A DNA stretch of 39,369 nt, taken from positions 1 through 39,369 of the forward strand of contig CALELM010000056.1 of the NCBI GenBank assembly GCA_937902665.1, read 5' to 3'. Shown in pieces: positions 1 to 7,591 of this stretch (its first letter is position 1; each line of letters opens with the position of its first letter). The DNA is from an uncultured Selenomonadaceae bacterium. Its GTDB lineage: Bacteria > Bacillota > Negativicutes > Selenomonadales > Selenomonadaceae. The position numbers and the translations under genes were made by a program. A model generated the notes under the pieces. That model did not search any database. It saw only the letters and a program-made list of their open reading frames with translations, and was not told the origin of the DNA.

Positions 1-39
1 TTCTGCAAAGTCCTGCACACCAATCGCTACGTTTCGCAT
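1..39 (-). CDS. Start of an unidentified gene, possibly AAA-ATPase-like/DUF1703 (partial)
   Basis: Only the first 13 codons are inside the window, reading MRNVAIGVQDFAE on the minus strand; the rest lies to the left. A GGGAGGG ribosome binding site sits 7 bases before the ATG at 39, and a promoter-like pair lies at 70-98. The opening G-(V/I)-x-D-F pattern resembles the start of the predicted AAA-ATPase/PD-(D/E)XK nuclease-like family (Pfam AAA-ATPase_like with DUF1703), which is common in gut and oral anaerobes. Thirteen residues cannot settle the family. The presence of a gene start is fairly well supported; the family name is a guess. Confidence 0.5.
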   Translation of the reverse strand, partial: MRNVAIGVQDFAE

Positions 40-69
40 GGAAAATCCCTCCCCACTTCTCTTGATTCT

Positions 70-98
70 ATCATACAATCCAAAAAAGAAAATCGCAA
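70..98 (-). promoter_or_regulatory. Putative promoter of the gene starting at 39
   Basis: On the minus strand a TTGCGA -35 element (93-98) is separated by 17 bases from a TATGAT -10 element (70-75). Transcription would start near 63, about 25 bases before the ATG at 39. The -35 touches the T-tract of the preceding terminator, so one unit ends where the next begins. Confidence 0.5.
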
Positions 99-134
99 CA
101 AAAAGCAGCGGCTGCCATTCCCTCGCCGCTGCTT
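99..134 (-). terminator. Rho-independent terminator after atpZ
   Basis: A perfect 10-bp stem (103-112 with 125-134, AAGCAGCGGC against its complement) with a 12-base loop is followed on the minus strand by a T-rich run. It lies about 30 bases after the stop of the atpZ-like gene and closes the wecA-wecB-atpZ unit. Confidence 0.8.
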
Positions 135-165
135 CCGCACTTCCATATCCCGTAAGCCTTCATGG

Positions 166-399
166 CTATACCAAATCATTTTTTTTCATTTGCCTATAAA
201 GCGAATAAATCGCAACAGGAAAACCAAGCAAAATACCGGCAAGCTTCCCGCAAGGGGAAATTCCAAAAAACTCATCCGCCTTGCTTCCTGCAAACACGCA
301 AAGCCCGACAACGACAGCCAAGTAAATCCCAACTCCCGAAAGAAAAGAAAATGCCTTTATCGCTTGCCGCAGCCCCTCCTGCTTTCCTGAATTCTTCAT
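166..399 (-). CDS. atpZ: AtpZ/AtpI-type small membrane protein (F-ATPase-associated)
   Basis: This 77-residue protein has two predicted membrane segments (about residues 14-36 and 48-68) and a short basic tail ending RQMKKNDLV. The layout of charged N-terminus, helix, a short loop with a G/D/E-rich turn, a glycine-rich second helix and a basic C-terminus matches the AtpZ/AtpI family encoded beside F0F1 ATP synthase genes, where it has been linked to c-ring assembly or Mg2+/Ca2+ handling. The open frame runs upstream into wecB, but the ATG at 399 is preferred because it lies one base after the wecB stop (TGA-C-ATG), which implies translational coupling. No other ATP synthase gene is visible; the gene that follows on the left is unrelated. 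The assignment rests on topology and length. Confidence 0.65.
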   Translation of the reverse strand: MKNSGKQEGLRQAIKAFSFLSGVGIYLAVVVGLCVFAGSKADEFFGISPCGKLAGILLGFPVAIYSLYRQMKKNDLV

Positions 400-400
400 G

Positions 401-1558
401 TCACTTGCCAAAAACGCTTGGACGGCACTCTGACAACCCGTAATGATAAAGAATCGCCTGCAGGATTCTCTCCGAAGCCTTGCCATCTCCGTATGGATTG
501 CAGGACTCCGCCATTCGATTATACTCCTTTTCGTCCGACAGGAGCAACTTAGTTTCCTCATAAACACGATTCTTGTTCGTACCAATCAGCTTCACTGTAC
601 CGGCAGATACTGCCTCCGGACGTTCCGTTGTATCCCGCAGCACCAGTACCGGCTTACCGAGCGCAGGTGCCTCCTCCTGAACTCCGCCGGAATCCGTAAG
701 AATCAAATGCGCCTTGTGCATCAGGTTTGCAAACGGCTCATAGTCCAAAGGATCAATCAAGTACACCTTCTCCAGCCCGCCAAGTTCTTCCTGCACTACC
801 TCTCGAACCTTTGGGTTCTTGTGAACGGGGAACACAATCTCCACGTCCTCAAATTCCTCCGTAATCTGCCGAAGTGCCTCATAGACATGCCGCATTGGCT
901 CGCCAAGATTTTCCCTGCGATGCGTAGTAACGAGAATAATCCTCTTATTGTCAAAATCAATTTTCTGAAGCAGGTCATCCGTAAAGGAAAATTCCTCGCG
1001 AACCGTATGATGAAGCGCATCAATGACGGTATTTCCTGTAACGAAAATGCCCTCTGCCTTGACCGACTCCGCAAGCAAATTCTGTTCCGAGGTCGAGGTC
1101 GGCGCAAAATGCAGGTCAGCAATCGAACCCGTCAGCTTGCGATTCATCTCCTCCGGAAAAGGAGAATACTTGTTGTGGGTGCGAAGACCTGCCTCCACAT
1201 GACCAACTGCCGTCTGGTGATAGTATGCCGCCAAAGCTCCTGCAAAGGTCGTCGTCGTATCACCATGCACCAGCACAATATCCGGATTCTCCTTTGCCAG
1301 CACCTTGTCAAGTCCCAGCATTGCCTTTGAAGTAATATCGAACAAAGTCTGTCCAGCAGCCATGATATCCAGATCATAATCCGGAACGATATGAAAAAGG
1401 TTCAGCACCTGATCCAGCATCTCCCTATGCTGTGCGGTTACTGCAACCACCGGGATAATCTTATCGGGATATTTCTTCATTTCCATCACGATTGGCGCCA
1501 TCTTGATTGCTTCCGGCCTCGTCCCGAAGACCGCCATTACCTTGATTTTCTTATCCAT
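401..1558 (-). CDS. wecB: UDP-N-acetylglucosamine 2-epimerase (non-hydrolysing)
   Basis: This 385-residue cytosolic enzyme interconverts UDP-GlcNAc and UDP-ManNAc, feeding surface glycan synthesis. It has the features of the family: FGTRPEAIKMAP at residues 11-22, HGDTTTTFAGA near 95-105, HRRENLG near 213, and the nucleotide-binding stretch TDSGGVQEEAPALGKPVL followed by RDTTERPEA near 288-315. Length is normal for the family (about 375-390). The ATG at 1558 follows an AGGGGAAGGGG ribosome binding site. It lies 18 bases behind wecA, and the two genes share a promoter near 2660-2688. Paired with the WecA-type transferase it suggests a ManNAc-containing undecaprenyl-linked polymer; no glycosyltransferases for that polymer are in the window. 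Confidence 0.95.
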   Translation of the reverse strand: MDKKIKVMAVFGTRPEAIKMAPIVMEMKKYPDKIIPVVAVTAQHREMLDQVLNLFHIVPDYDLDIMAAGQTLFDITSKAMLGLDKVLAKENPDIVLVHGDTTTTFAGALAAYYHQTAVGHVEAGLRTHNKYSPFPEEMNRKLTGSIADLHFAPTSTSEQNLLAESVKAEGIFVTGNTVIDALHHTVREEFSFTDDLLQKIDFDNKRIILVTTHRRENLGEPMRHVYEALRQITEEFEDVEIVFPVHKNPKVREVVQEELGGLEKVYLIDPLDYEPFANLMHKAHLILTDSGGVQEEAPALGKPVLVLRDTTERPEAVSAGTVKLIGTNKNRVYEETKLLLSDEKEYNRMAESCNPYGDGKASERILQAILYHYGLSECRPSVFGK

Positions 1559-1576
1559 AAAAATCCCCTTCCCCTG

Positions 1577-2623
1577 CTACTTTGCGGATTCCTTCAAGCG
1601 AAAAATCCCCAGCTTCTTTGCGCCAAACAAAACGATGCACACAACAATGAAAAAGATAGCAATAGCAACTTGATTGCTGACCTCCGTAAGTGCTACAGCA
1701 CTCAATCCAAGGAACGCACTGATGACATACATCAAAAGCACTGCCTGCCGCTGGGTGAAGCCCAAGTCCAGCAAGCGATGATGCAAATGCCCCTTGTCCG
1801 GCTTGAAAATAGGAACGCCGCCCCGATAACGGCGAACAATAGCAAAAGTCGTATCAAGAATCGGCAATCCCAACGCCAAAATCGGAACAACCAACGCTAT
1901 GGTCGCAGCACATTTCACTGCACCAATGACAGAAATTCCTGCCAGCATGAAACCCAAGAACATGCTGCCCGAATCTCCCATAAAAATCCTTGCTGGATTA
2001 AAATTGTAGTACAGGAACCCAAATGCCGCACCGGCAAGTGCCGCAGTCAGAACAGCCACCAGCAAAATCTGTTGCTGAAGCGCAACCAAAAAAATGGTAA
2101 TGCTCGCAATCACTGCAACACCTGCCGCCAATCCATCCAGCCCATCAATCAAGTTTACCGTATTCGTAAGACCGACTACCCAAAAAACCGTTGCAGGAAT
2201 CGCTAGATACTCGAGAAACAAATAATCACCAAAAGGATCCGTGATAAAATCTATGCGCACGTCAAACACAATGACCAGCACGCATGCTGCCAAGATCTGC
2301 CCCAAAAGCTTTCCCTTAGCCGGAAGATTCTTGTAATCATCCACGATTCCCAAGAGCACGATAAGCGACCCACTGACAAGAAGCCCTGTCACCTCAAAGG
2401 CTGTCTCCGATGGCAGATCCGCCACGGAAACCAACGTAAGCATAGATACCATAAACGCCGCATAGATACCGATTCCTCCAATGCGAGGAATCGGCTTCTT
2501 GTGAACCTTTCTTGCGTCAGGAGCATCCATTGCCCCAGTTTTCGCCGCCAGAAAAATAACTCCAGGCATAATCAGCAACGCCACTCCAGCAGCAATCGCA
2601 AATGCCAATACATACTCCGGCAT
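1577..2623 (-). CDS. wecA: UDP-GlcNAc:undecaprenyl-phosphate GlcNAc-1-phosphate transferase (WecA/TagO type)
   Basis: This 348-residue polytopic membrane protein of the MraY/WecA/TagO family transfers GlcNAc-1-phosphate from UDP-GlcNAc to undecaprenyl phosphate, the first step of O-antigen, ECA-like or teichoic-type polymers. Visible landmarks are about ten hydrophobic segments, the acidic DD pair in LGIVDDYKNLPAKGK near residues 92-106, NLIDGLDGLAAG near 157-168, FMGDSGSMFLGF near 213-224, and the HIH-type loop KGHLHHRLLDLGFTQRQA near 277-294. The first 16 residues are hydrophobic. The ATG at 2623 has an AAGGGGTG ribosome binding site. A consensus promoter precedes it, so it starts the wecA-wecB-atpZ unit. 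Whether its product enters LPS O-antigen or a wall polymer cannot be told from here. Confidence 0.93.
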   Translation of the reverse strand: MPEYVLAFAIAAGVALLIMPGVIFLAAKTGAMDAPDARKVHKKPIPRIGGIGIYAAFMVSMLTLVSVADLPSETAFEVTGLLVSGSLIVLLGIVDDYKNLPAKGKLLGQILAACVLVIVFDVRIDFITDPFGDYLFLEYLAIPATVFWVVGLTNTVNLIDGLDGLAAGVAVIASITIFLVALQQQILLVAVLTAALAGAAFGFLYYNFNPARIFMGDSGSMFLGFMLAGISVIGAVKCAATIALVVPILALGLPILDTTFAIVRRYRGGVPIFKPDKGHLHHRLLDLGFTQRQAVLLMYVISAFLGLSAVALTEVSNQVAIAIFFIVVCIVLFGAKKLGIFRLKESAK

Positions 2624-2659
2624 ACAGGCCGCACCCCTTTTTCTTTTAAATTCTAACTC

Positions 2660-2688
2660 ATTTTACCGCAGCAATATAAGAGTGTCAA
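2660..2688 (-). promoter_or_regulatory. Near-consensus sigma-A promoter for wecA-wecB-atpZ
   Basis: On the minus strand a perfect TTGACA (2683-2688) is followed after exactly 17 bases by TAAAAT (2660-2665). Transcription would start near 2653, about 30 bases before the wecA ATG. It lies in the 76-base gap after the dCMP deaminase gene, which makes wecA the head of its own transcript. Confidence 0.8.
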
Positions 2689-2699
2689 CGAGAAAACCC

Positions 2700-3164
2700 T
2701 CAATCTTTTATTTCCTCCGGACTGCACTCCACCACACTGCCATCTGTTTCCAGATAGATGACTTTTCCGATCTGTGCATTGCAGATCATGCGCCGGCAAA
2801 GCAGGCATGGCTTTCCCGAAGCAAGCGTCCCATCCGCATTGAAGCCCACGATATAAATCGATGCCCCCTGCATCCTGATGGGATCCGCATTTATGATAGC
2901 ATTCTGCTCCGCATGAACGGCAACGCAAAGCTCGTAGTTCTGTCCTTTCGGAACATGCAGCCTCTCTCTTTCGCAAATGCCCGTATCAATGCAGTTCGCT
3001 TCTCCGCGCGGCGCTCCATTGTAGCCCGTGCTGATGATAATCCTGTCCTTTACAATGATAGCACCGTAACGCCGCCGCAGGCAGGTTGCCCGCCGTCCTA
3101 CCGCTTTTGCAATATCCAAAAAATATTCCGTCCAATCAGGACGGTTCTGTGTTTTCTTTTCCAT
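2700..3164 (-). CDS. comEB: dCMP deaminase (ComEB type)
   Basis: This 154-residue zinc-dependent cytidine/deoxycytidylate deaminase converts dCMP to dUMP, a source of dTMP. The catalytic core is visible: HAEQNAI supplies zinc ligand His84 and proton-shuttling Glu86, and PCLLCRRMI supplies Cys120 and Cys123. The N-terminal WTEYFLDIAKAVGRRATC and the GYNGAPRGE stretch (47-55) are typical of dCMP deaminases rather than CDA or tRNA deaminases. The start at 3164 overlaps the 3' end of the yqgF-like gene by 29 bases and has an AGGGAGT ribosome binding site. It is a housekeeping gene inside the envelope array, without obvious functional link. The symbol follows Bacillus naming; a role in competence is not implied. 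Confidence 0.92.
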   Translation of the reverse strand: MEKKTQNRPDWTEYFLDIAKAVGRRATCLRRRYGAIIVKDRIIISTGYNGAPRGEANCIDTGICERERLHVPKGQNYELCVAVHAEQNAIINADPIRMQGASIYIVGFNADGTLASGKPCLLCRRMICNAQIGKVIYLETDGSVVECSPEEIKD

Positions 3165-3564
3165 ATTGACCCAACTCCCTTATATATCGTTTTGCCAAGA
3201 TGACTGCCACAAAATCATCCACCGGAACTGGAGGCACCTGAAGCGTTACAGGGAAAAAGCTCCTCCAGCCCGTTGGCGGATGCGCCTTCCAATACTCCTT
3301 CCTCGCCATTTCTGTCGTGCGGTACTCGTCTCTCACCTCGATCTGAAGCTCCGGAAGAGCCTTTCGTATCCGCTCCCGTGCCTCCTTGCTCGTCGTTCCA
3401 TTCCCCAAGACTATGCACTCCACAAAAAACTCCTGCATGGCAGAAAGCAATTCCTTTTCCAATGCCTCAGTTGAAATGACTCGCTGCAGAACAATATCTT
3501 CCTTCTCGTCTAAAACAGCCAAACCGCACTTATCCCGTCCCGGATCCAACGCAGCAATCAGCAT
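3136..3564 (-). CDS. yqgF: YqgF/RuvX-like RNase H-fold protein (divergent)
   Basis: A 142-residue protein with the YqgF/RuvX layout: an opening strand carrying an acidic residue and glycine (IAALDPGRDKCGLAVLD, residues 3-19), a central IVLGNGTTSKEAR stretch where the family has a glycine-rich strand, and a C-terminal acidic pair in PVDDFVAVILAKRY. YqgF processes the 5' end of 16S rRNA precursor; other RNase H-fold nucleases have Holliday-junction activity. The signature is more divergent than in the usual Firmicute YqgF, so this may be a second paralogue with another role. The frame is open to 3624, but the ATG at 3564 is chosen: it begins at the conserved first strand and has an AAGGG ribosome binding site 10 bases upstream. 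It overlaps the deaminase start by 29 bases. Confidence 0.6.
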   Translation of the reverse strand: MLIAALDPGRDKCGLAVLDEKEDIVLQRVISTEALEKELLSAMQEFFVECIVLGNGTTSKEARERIRKALPELQIEVRDEYRTTEMARKEYWKAHPPTGWRSFFPVTLQVPPVPVDDFVAVILAKRYIRELGQYGKENTEPS

Positions 3565-3725
3565 CGCAAGCACCCTTCTTCCATAATGGAAAAAGCCTGC
3601 CTCGTTCCCCAAAGCAACCAGCATTTATCAGCAATGCAAAAGTCCTTCCAAAAACGAAACAAGCTCATATTCTCCATTCCTTCTATATCTAGCCTTAAAT
3701 TCTCCGCAAGCCTTCCTCATTCATC

Positions 3726-4976
3726 TCATTCGCCTGCACTACTCATCTGATTCACCTTAAGCTTCAAACGAAGCGGTCCCAACGCATCCGTCACAGACCT
3801 TGCATAGGCAGAAATCGTCACGGGACCTTTGAGCATGGACAGGTCGTTGACTATTCCATAGAACTGATCGCCTTCCATAGCTCCGACAGCACCTGTAATG
3901 GGATCTGGAAGGATTCCCCTTGCCGTTGCCTGCTGATTGATATCCTTCAGGAATTCCATCAAGACATTCTCGACAAAATGCGGATTCGCTGTACCTCCCG
4001 GCAGTTGGTAAGAACGAGAAATAATAAATTCATCCTTCTGATAAATAATGCTGTTCGGATAAAGCTGCAGTGTCGTGCAGACTGGCTCACCAAACAAGAG
4101 ATTGCCTGCGGCAAGGATGCGGACGATCATGTCCTGCTTGCTGGCAAGGATCTTTTCTATTGCCGCATCGTACTCCGGCTGGAAGAGCCAAATCTCCTTG
4201 TTCTGCGCATTCTCGCCCACACGCTGCGACACATTGCGATTTGCAATATTCATCACTGCACCAAAATCAGCCATCACATCCTCTTTCGTTCCTCCGGCTC
4301 GAATCACACCGCTTGCAATCACCTCATTGGCACGGAATACAATGTCGCCTTCCCTCATCGACAAAATTCCCTTACTCAAATCCTCTGTTTGGGATTCCAG
4401 CAGCTTGTTGTCAGCAAGGAGCTTGTCATTCGCCTCATGCAGGGAAGCATTCCCTTCCAAAAGGCTGGCATTTTCCCGCTCCAAGCTGTCATTCTTCGTT
4501 GCCAGATCATCATTTCTCGCTGCCAGATCATCATTGCTTGCCGCAAGCTCAGCGTTTTTTTGCTCCAGCTGAAGGTTCCCTTCTTTCAAGCGTTCCGATT
4601 CCGCCTGCAATTTCCCCATCTCTGCCTTGGATTTTGCAAGTGCCTCATTCGTCTGCTCCTGCTCCTTCTTCGCTGCCGCAAGCTCCATAGCCGCCTTCTC
4701 CAGATCTGCCCGAGCTTCCTGCATGGACTGGTTCAACTGCTCCATGCCAAAAAGCGCTGTCCGCACGTCCTCGGAAACCGCAGCCATCACCCCAAAGGTC
4801 AAGGTCGTAATAAAAATGCCGGTAAGAATCGTAATGAGCACCGATGTATGCCTCGGGCGAAGTCCCAAAACCGACAGCCTTTTCTTTCCAATTTTCGTTC
4901 CCAGCCGATCGCCAATGAATGCAACCGCACCGCCTGTGATAACGAGTACCGCAATCAGCATAATGCCATACATCAC
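3726..4976 (-). CDS. DUF3084 membrane protein with periplasmic coiled coil
   Basis: This 416-residue protein has two N-terminal membrane segments (about 3-22 and 46-66) separated by a short basic cytoplasmic loop (RLGTKIGKKR...), then a long coiled coil (about 75-190) rich in alternating E/A/L and repeats of the type DDLAARNDDLATKNDSL, then a mixed alpha/beta C-terminal domain of about 210 residues. This arrangement matches DUF3084 proteins, whose function is not established. It lies 33 bases downstream of the LptF/G permease gene, which places it with LPS export. The first codon is a GTG at 4976 directly followed by an ATG; a GGTGG sequence lies 7 or 10 bases upstream, so either could be used. 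The coiled coil is long enough to reach well into the periplasm, suggesting a structural or tethering role, but no catalytic motif was seen. Confidence 0.8.
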   Translation of the reverse strand: MMYGIMLIAVLVITGGAVAFIGDRLGTKIGKKRLSVLGLRPRHTSVLITILTGIFITTLTFGVMAAVSEDVRTALFGMEQLNQSMQEARADLEKAAMELAAAKKEQEQTNEALAKSKAEMGKLQAESERLKEGNLQLEQKNAELAASNDDLAARNDDLATKNDSLERENASLLEGNASLHEANDKLLADNKLLESQTEDLSKGILSMREGDIVFRANEVIASGVIRAGGTKEDVMADFGAVMNIANRNVSQRVGENAQNKEIWLFQPEYDAAIEKILASKQDMIVRILAAGNLLFGEPVCTTLQLYPNSIIYQKDEFIISRSYQLPGGTANPHFVENVLMEFLKDINQQATARGILPDPITGAVGAMEGDQFYGIVNDLSMLKGPVTISAYARSVTDALGPLRLKLKVNQMSSAGE

Positions 4977-5009
4977 TGCTTCACCACCCTTGTCGCTACG
5001 CTCCCCGCA

Positions 5010-6104
5010 TCAATGTGAGGCCTTCCGCACGAAATAAACACCAACAACCATGCCAATCAAATTAGGAATCCACACCGCAAAAGCTGGTGGCAGGACACCC
5101 CCCCGTCCCAAGGCATTTGCCAAGGTCATGGCAGCATAATAGCAGAAAATAATAATGATACTGAGGACAAACCCCTTAGACGAGCTGTTCCTTGTTGGCT
5201 GCAGCCCGAGAGGTATCCCAACCAAAGCAAAAATCAGGCTTGCCATAGGAACGGTAATGCGCTGGTAAAACTCCGTTTCCAGCGTGTTCGTATCCACAAA
5301 CTGCGTCTTCATGATTTCAATCTGCTCACGCAGCTCCTTCATGGAAAGCTCTTCCGGCGTTTTCTGTTCCCGAACAATCTGCGTCGGACTTGCATCGATA
5401 GGAAGCTTCTGCACATCAAAACGCATCGTATGCTCCTTCGCCCCGTCCGTTATGTCGTAAAGCATTCCATTGAACAGCGTCCAGCCTTTTCCGTCCCACT
5501 TTGCAGACTCCGCCGTTTCCACATGCGCAATCTGTCCCTCTGCATCATAATCCTGCAACGTGACACCCTGCATCATCTCCAAGTCCGCATCGTACCGATG
5601 CGCATAAATGAGCTGCTTTATCTTTCCGTCACGAATATCCTTCTTGATAATATGCTCCTGCGACTTTGGTGACACATTATGCTGAATCTCATAATAAAGC
5701 ACATTATGGTAGGCAGTATTCGCCCAAGGAACAACGTACTCGTTAAACCCGATAGCAAAGACGCTCACGAAAGCACCCAAGATCAGGGCTGGAGCCGCTA
5801 TGCGGGAAAAACCAATGCCGCAGGACTTCATTGCCGTAATCTCGCTTGAGCTTGAGAGTTTCCCAAACGTCAAAAGAACAGAAAGAAGCATTGACATAGG
5901 AAATGTCCACATGACAACCCCCGGCAATCCCAAGACAAAAATCTTGATAACAGATTGCAAGGAAGCTCCGTACTCCGTAATGTACTGCGCAATGCGAAAC
6001 AGCGTCCCCGAACCTATGAAAACAGCAGAAAATGCGCAAATGCCGAAGAGAAAGGTCATGCAGACCTCACGAAATATGTACTTGTCCAAAATTCTTATAT
6101 GCAT
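5010..6104 (-). CDS. lptF: LptF/LptG-family LPS export permease
   Basis: This 364-residue inner-membrane protein of the YjgP/YjgQ family carries LPS from the inner membrane to the periplasmic bridge, driven by LptB. It begins with the typical LDKYIFREV opening and three membrane segments (about 14-36, 60-82, 100-122), continues with a periplasmic beta-jellyroll-like domain (about 130-265, including the SPKSQEHIIKKDIRDG stretch), and ends with three more segments (about 270-290, 305-327, 335-358). The conserved MASLIFALVGIPLGLQP stretch precedes the fifth segment. The ATG at 6104 has an AGGGGAAAGG site and lies 16 bases after lptB. In Proteobacteria LptF and LptG form a heterodimer; only one permease gene is present here. 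Assigning it to LptF rather than LptG is arbitrary. Confidence 0.92.
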   Translation of the reverse strand: MHIRILDKYIFREVCMTFLFGICAFSAVFIGSGTLFRIAQYITEYGASLQSVIKIFVLGLPGVVMWTFPMSMLLSVLLTFGKLSSSSEITAMKSCGIGFSRIAAPALILGAFVSVFAIGFNEYVVPWANTAYHNVLYYEIQHNVSPKSQEHIIKKDIRDGKIKQLIYAHRYDADLEMMQGVTLQDYDAEGQIAHVETAESAKWDGKGWTLFNGMLYDITDGAKEHTMRFDVQKLPIDASPTQIVREQKTPEELSMKELREQIEIMKTQFVDTNTLETEFYQRITVPMASLIFALVGIPLGLQPTRNSSSKGFVLSIIIIFCYYAAMTLANALGRGGVLPPAFAVWIPNLIGMVVGVYFVRKASH

Positions 6105-6120
6105 AAAGCCTTTCCCCTAA

Positions 6121-6840
6121 TCACAAAGTAAAATTGTCACCCAAATAGAATTTCTTTGCAATAGGGCTGTTCGCAATCGTGTTGCTGTCGCCCTCTACCA
6201 AAATCTTTCCTTCATTCAGGATGTATGCCCGATCCACGATATGCAAGGTCTCTCTCACGTTGTGATCCGTGATAAGGATTCCCATGCCACGCTGGCGAAG
6301 ATACTGTATGATTTCCTGAATATCCGCCACTGCCAAGGGGTCAACACCGGCAAACGGCTCATCCAGCAAGATAAACTGCGGCTCCAAGGCAAGGCATCTG
6401 GCAATCTCCACACGTCTCCGCTCACCGCCCGACAGCTCCGTCCCCTTGCGTTCCTGAACATGACCAATATGGAATTCCTCTATCAGGGATTCATATTTTT
6501 TCTTTTGCTCCTCCTTGGAAAGATTTGTCGTTTCCAAGATTGCCATAATATTCTCTTCCACCGTCAGCTTCCTGAAAATGGAAGCCTCCTGCGTCAAATA
6601 GCTGACACCAAGCTCCGCGCGATGATACATGGGCAACTTCGTAATCCTGATATCCGAAATGAACACATCGCCTGCCGTTGGACGTTCCAATCCAACAATC
6701 ATGTAAAAGGTCGTCGTCTTTCCAGCACCGTTCGGTCCAAGCAGTCCAACAATTTCTCCCTTGTCCACGCGCAAGGATACCTTATCAACAACGGTGCGAT
6801 GCTTGAAGGTCTTGACCAAATTCTTAGCCTCTATATGCAA
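6121..6840 (-). CDS. lptB: LPS export ABC transporter ATPase
   Basis: A 239-residue ATPase that powers extraction of LPS from the inner membrane together with the LptF/G-type permease. It has Walker A GPNGAGKTT at residues 35-43, the ABC signature LSGGERRRVEIARCLA from about residue 136, Walker B ILLDEPFAGVDP near 157-168, and the switch histidine in LITDHNVRETL. The last two features are the typical LptB versions. Length equals the usual 235-245 residues. No ATG is available at the conserved start; a TTG at 6840 is used, with GGAGGA eight bases upstream. It lies 43 bases after lptA and 16 bases before the permease gene, so lptC-lptA-lptB-lptF form one run. Confidence 0.96.
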   Translation of the reverse strand: MHIEAKNLVKTFKHRTVVDKVSLRVDKGEIVGLLGPNGAGKTTTFYMIVGLERPTAGDVFISDIRITKLPMYHRAELGVSYLTQEASIFRKLTVEENIMAILETTNLSKEEQKKKYESLIEEFHIGHVQERKGTELSGGERRRVEIARCLALEPQFILLDEPFAGVDPLAVADIQEIIQYLRQRGMGILITDHNVRETLHIVDRAYILNEGKILVEGDSNTIANSPIAKKFYLGDNFTL

Positions 6841-6883
6841 GGTAAAACTCCTCCAAAAATCTCAAAAAAACACATCACTTTTC

Positions 6884-7591
6884 CTATTCTACCTTAGCAT
6901 TGCCCTCTTTTGCAAGGTAAATCGTCAAACGATTGCCTTTTACCGTATTATTTCCCTGAACGACCCATGCATTTCCCGTGAGGATTGCCTTCCCCTCTTC
7001 CTTTCCATAGTAGTCCACTCGATCTCCGACCGCCTCCAAATCCTTGGGAGGACTGACCAAATGCGCATGCCCCGTGCCAATGTAATGCTCATCCGTCAGC
7101 CAGCCCTCGATACGGTCTGCCGTAAATACCCCATCCTTGCTCGTCAGCTTGCCGCCATTTTCTATCAGGACATACTCATTTTGCTTGGGAAAGTAATCCA
7201 CCTGCTCGCCATCAAAGGTCTTGTCAAGCTGGACACCATGCACATTGCCGGTTGCCATCATATGCTCCTGCCCGTCCGACGTTGCCTTGTCACAGGTAAT
7301 GCGTGTATCGCCGCGAACGGCAATCACATTTCCTTCCACCATGCCTGCCTGCGTATTGGTATTGTAGACAGCCTTTGCCCCGGTGACCTTGGAAATACCT
7401 CGCTTCATCAGCACGTCACCTGTTGCTGTGGCAATACCTGTCCGCATGTCATACTCTACCGTATCTGCATCAAGAAAAGCCGGCTCGCCCGTTGCTTCCG
7501 TCGCAACAGGCTCCGCATATATTATGCCCGCCTGAAGCATTGCTGCCACCGACAGGATTCCAAACACCTTAATCAGCTTTCTTTTTTTCAT
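6884..7591 (-). CDS. lptA: LptA/OstA-family periplasmic LPS bridge protein
   Basis: A 235-residue secreted protein with a signal peptide (basic MKKRKLIK followed by a hydrophobic run; probable cleavage after IYA, near residue 26). The remainder is an OstA-like beta-jellyroll with recurring strands of the type ATGDVLMKRGISKVTGAKAVY and GNVIAVRGDTRITCDKA, the pattern of LptA and of the N-domain of LptD. It would polymerise or link LptC to LptD and carry LPS across the periplasm. It is somewhat longer than E. coli LptA (185 residues), allowing one or two extra strand turns. The ATG at 7591 follows GAGGAG and overlaps lptC by 23 bases, indicating coupled translation. LptD is not in the window. 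Confidence 0.9.
   Translation of the reverse strand: MKKRKLIKVFGILSVAAMLQAGIIYAEPVATEATGEPAFLDADTVEYDMRTGIATATGDVLMKRGISKVTGAKAVYNTNTQAGMVEGNVIAVRGDTRITCDKATSDGQEHMMATGNVHGVQLDKTFDGEQVDYFPKQNEYVLIENGGKLTSKDGVFTADRIEGWLTDEHYIGTGHAHLVSPPKDLEAVGDRVDYYGKEEGKAILTGNAWVVQGNNTVKGNRLTIYLAKEGNAKVE

Noticed and set aside
443..1330. Plus-strand open frame of 295 codons over wecB
   Set aside because: It is antisense to a strongly supported wecB, has no recognisable domain, and its composition (rich in R, C, H, L) is typical of a shadow frame.
2653..2976. Minus-strand 107-codon frame inside the dCMP deaminase gene
   Set aside because: It is an alternative frame of a gene with intact catalytic motifs and has no ribosome binding site or domain.
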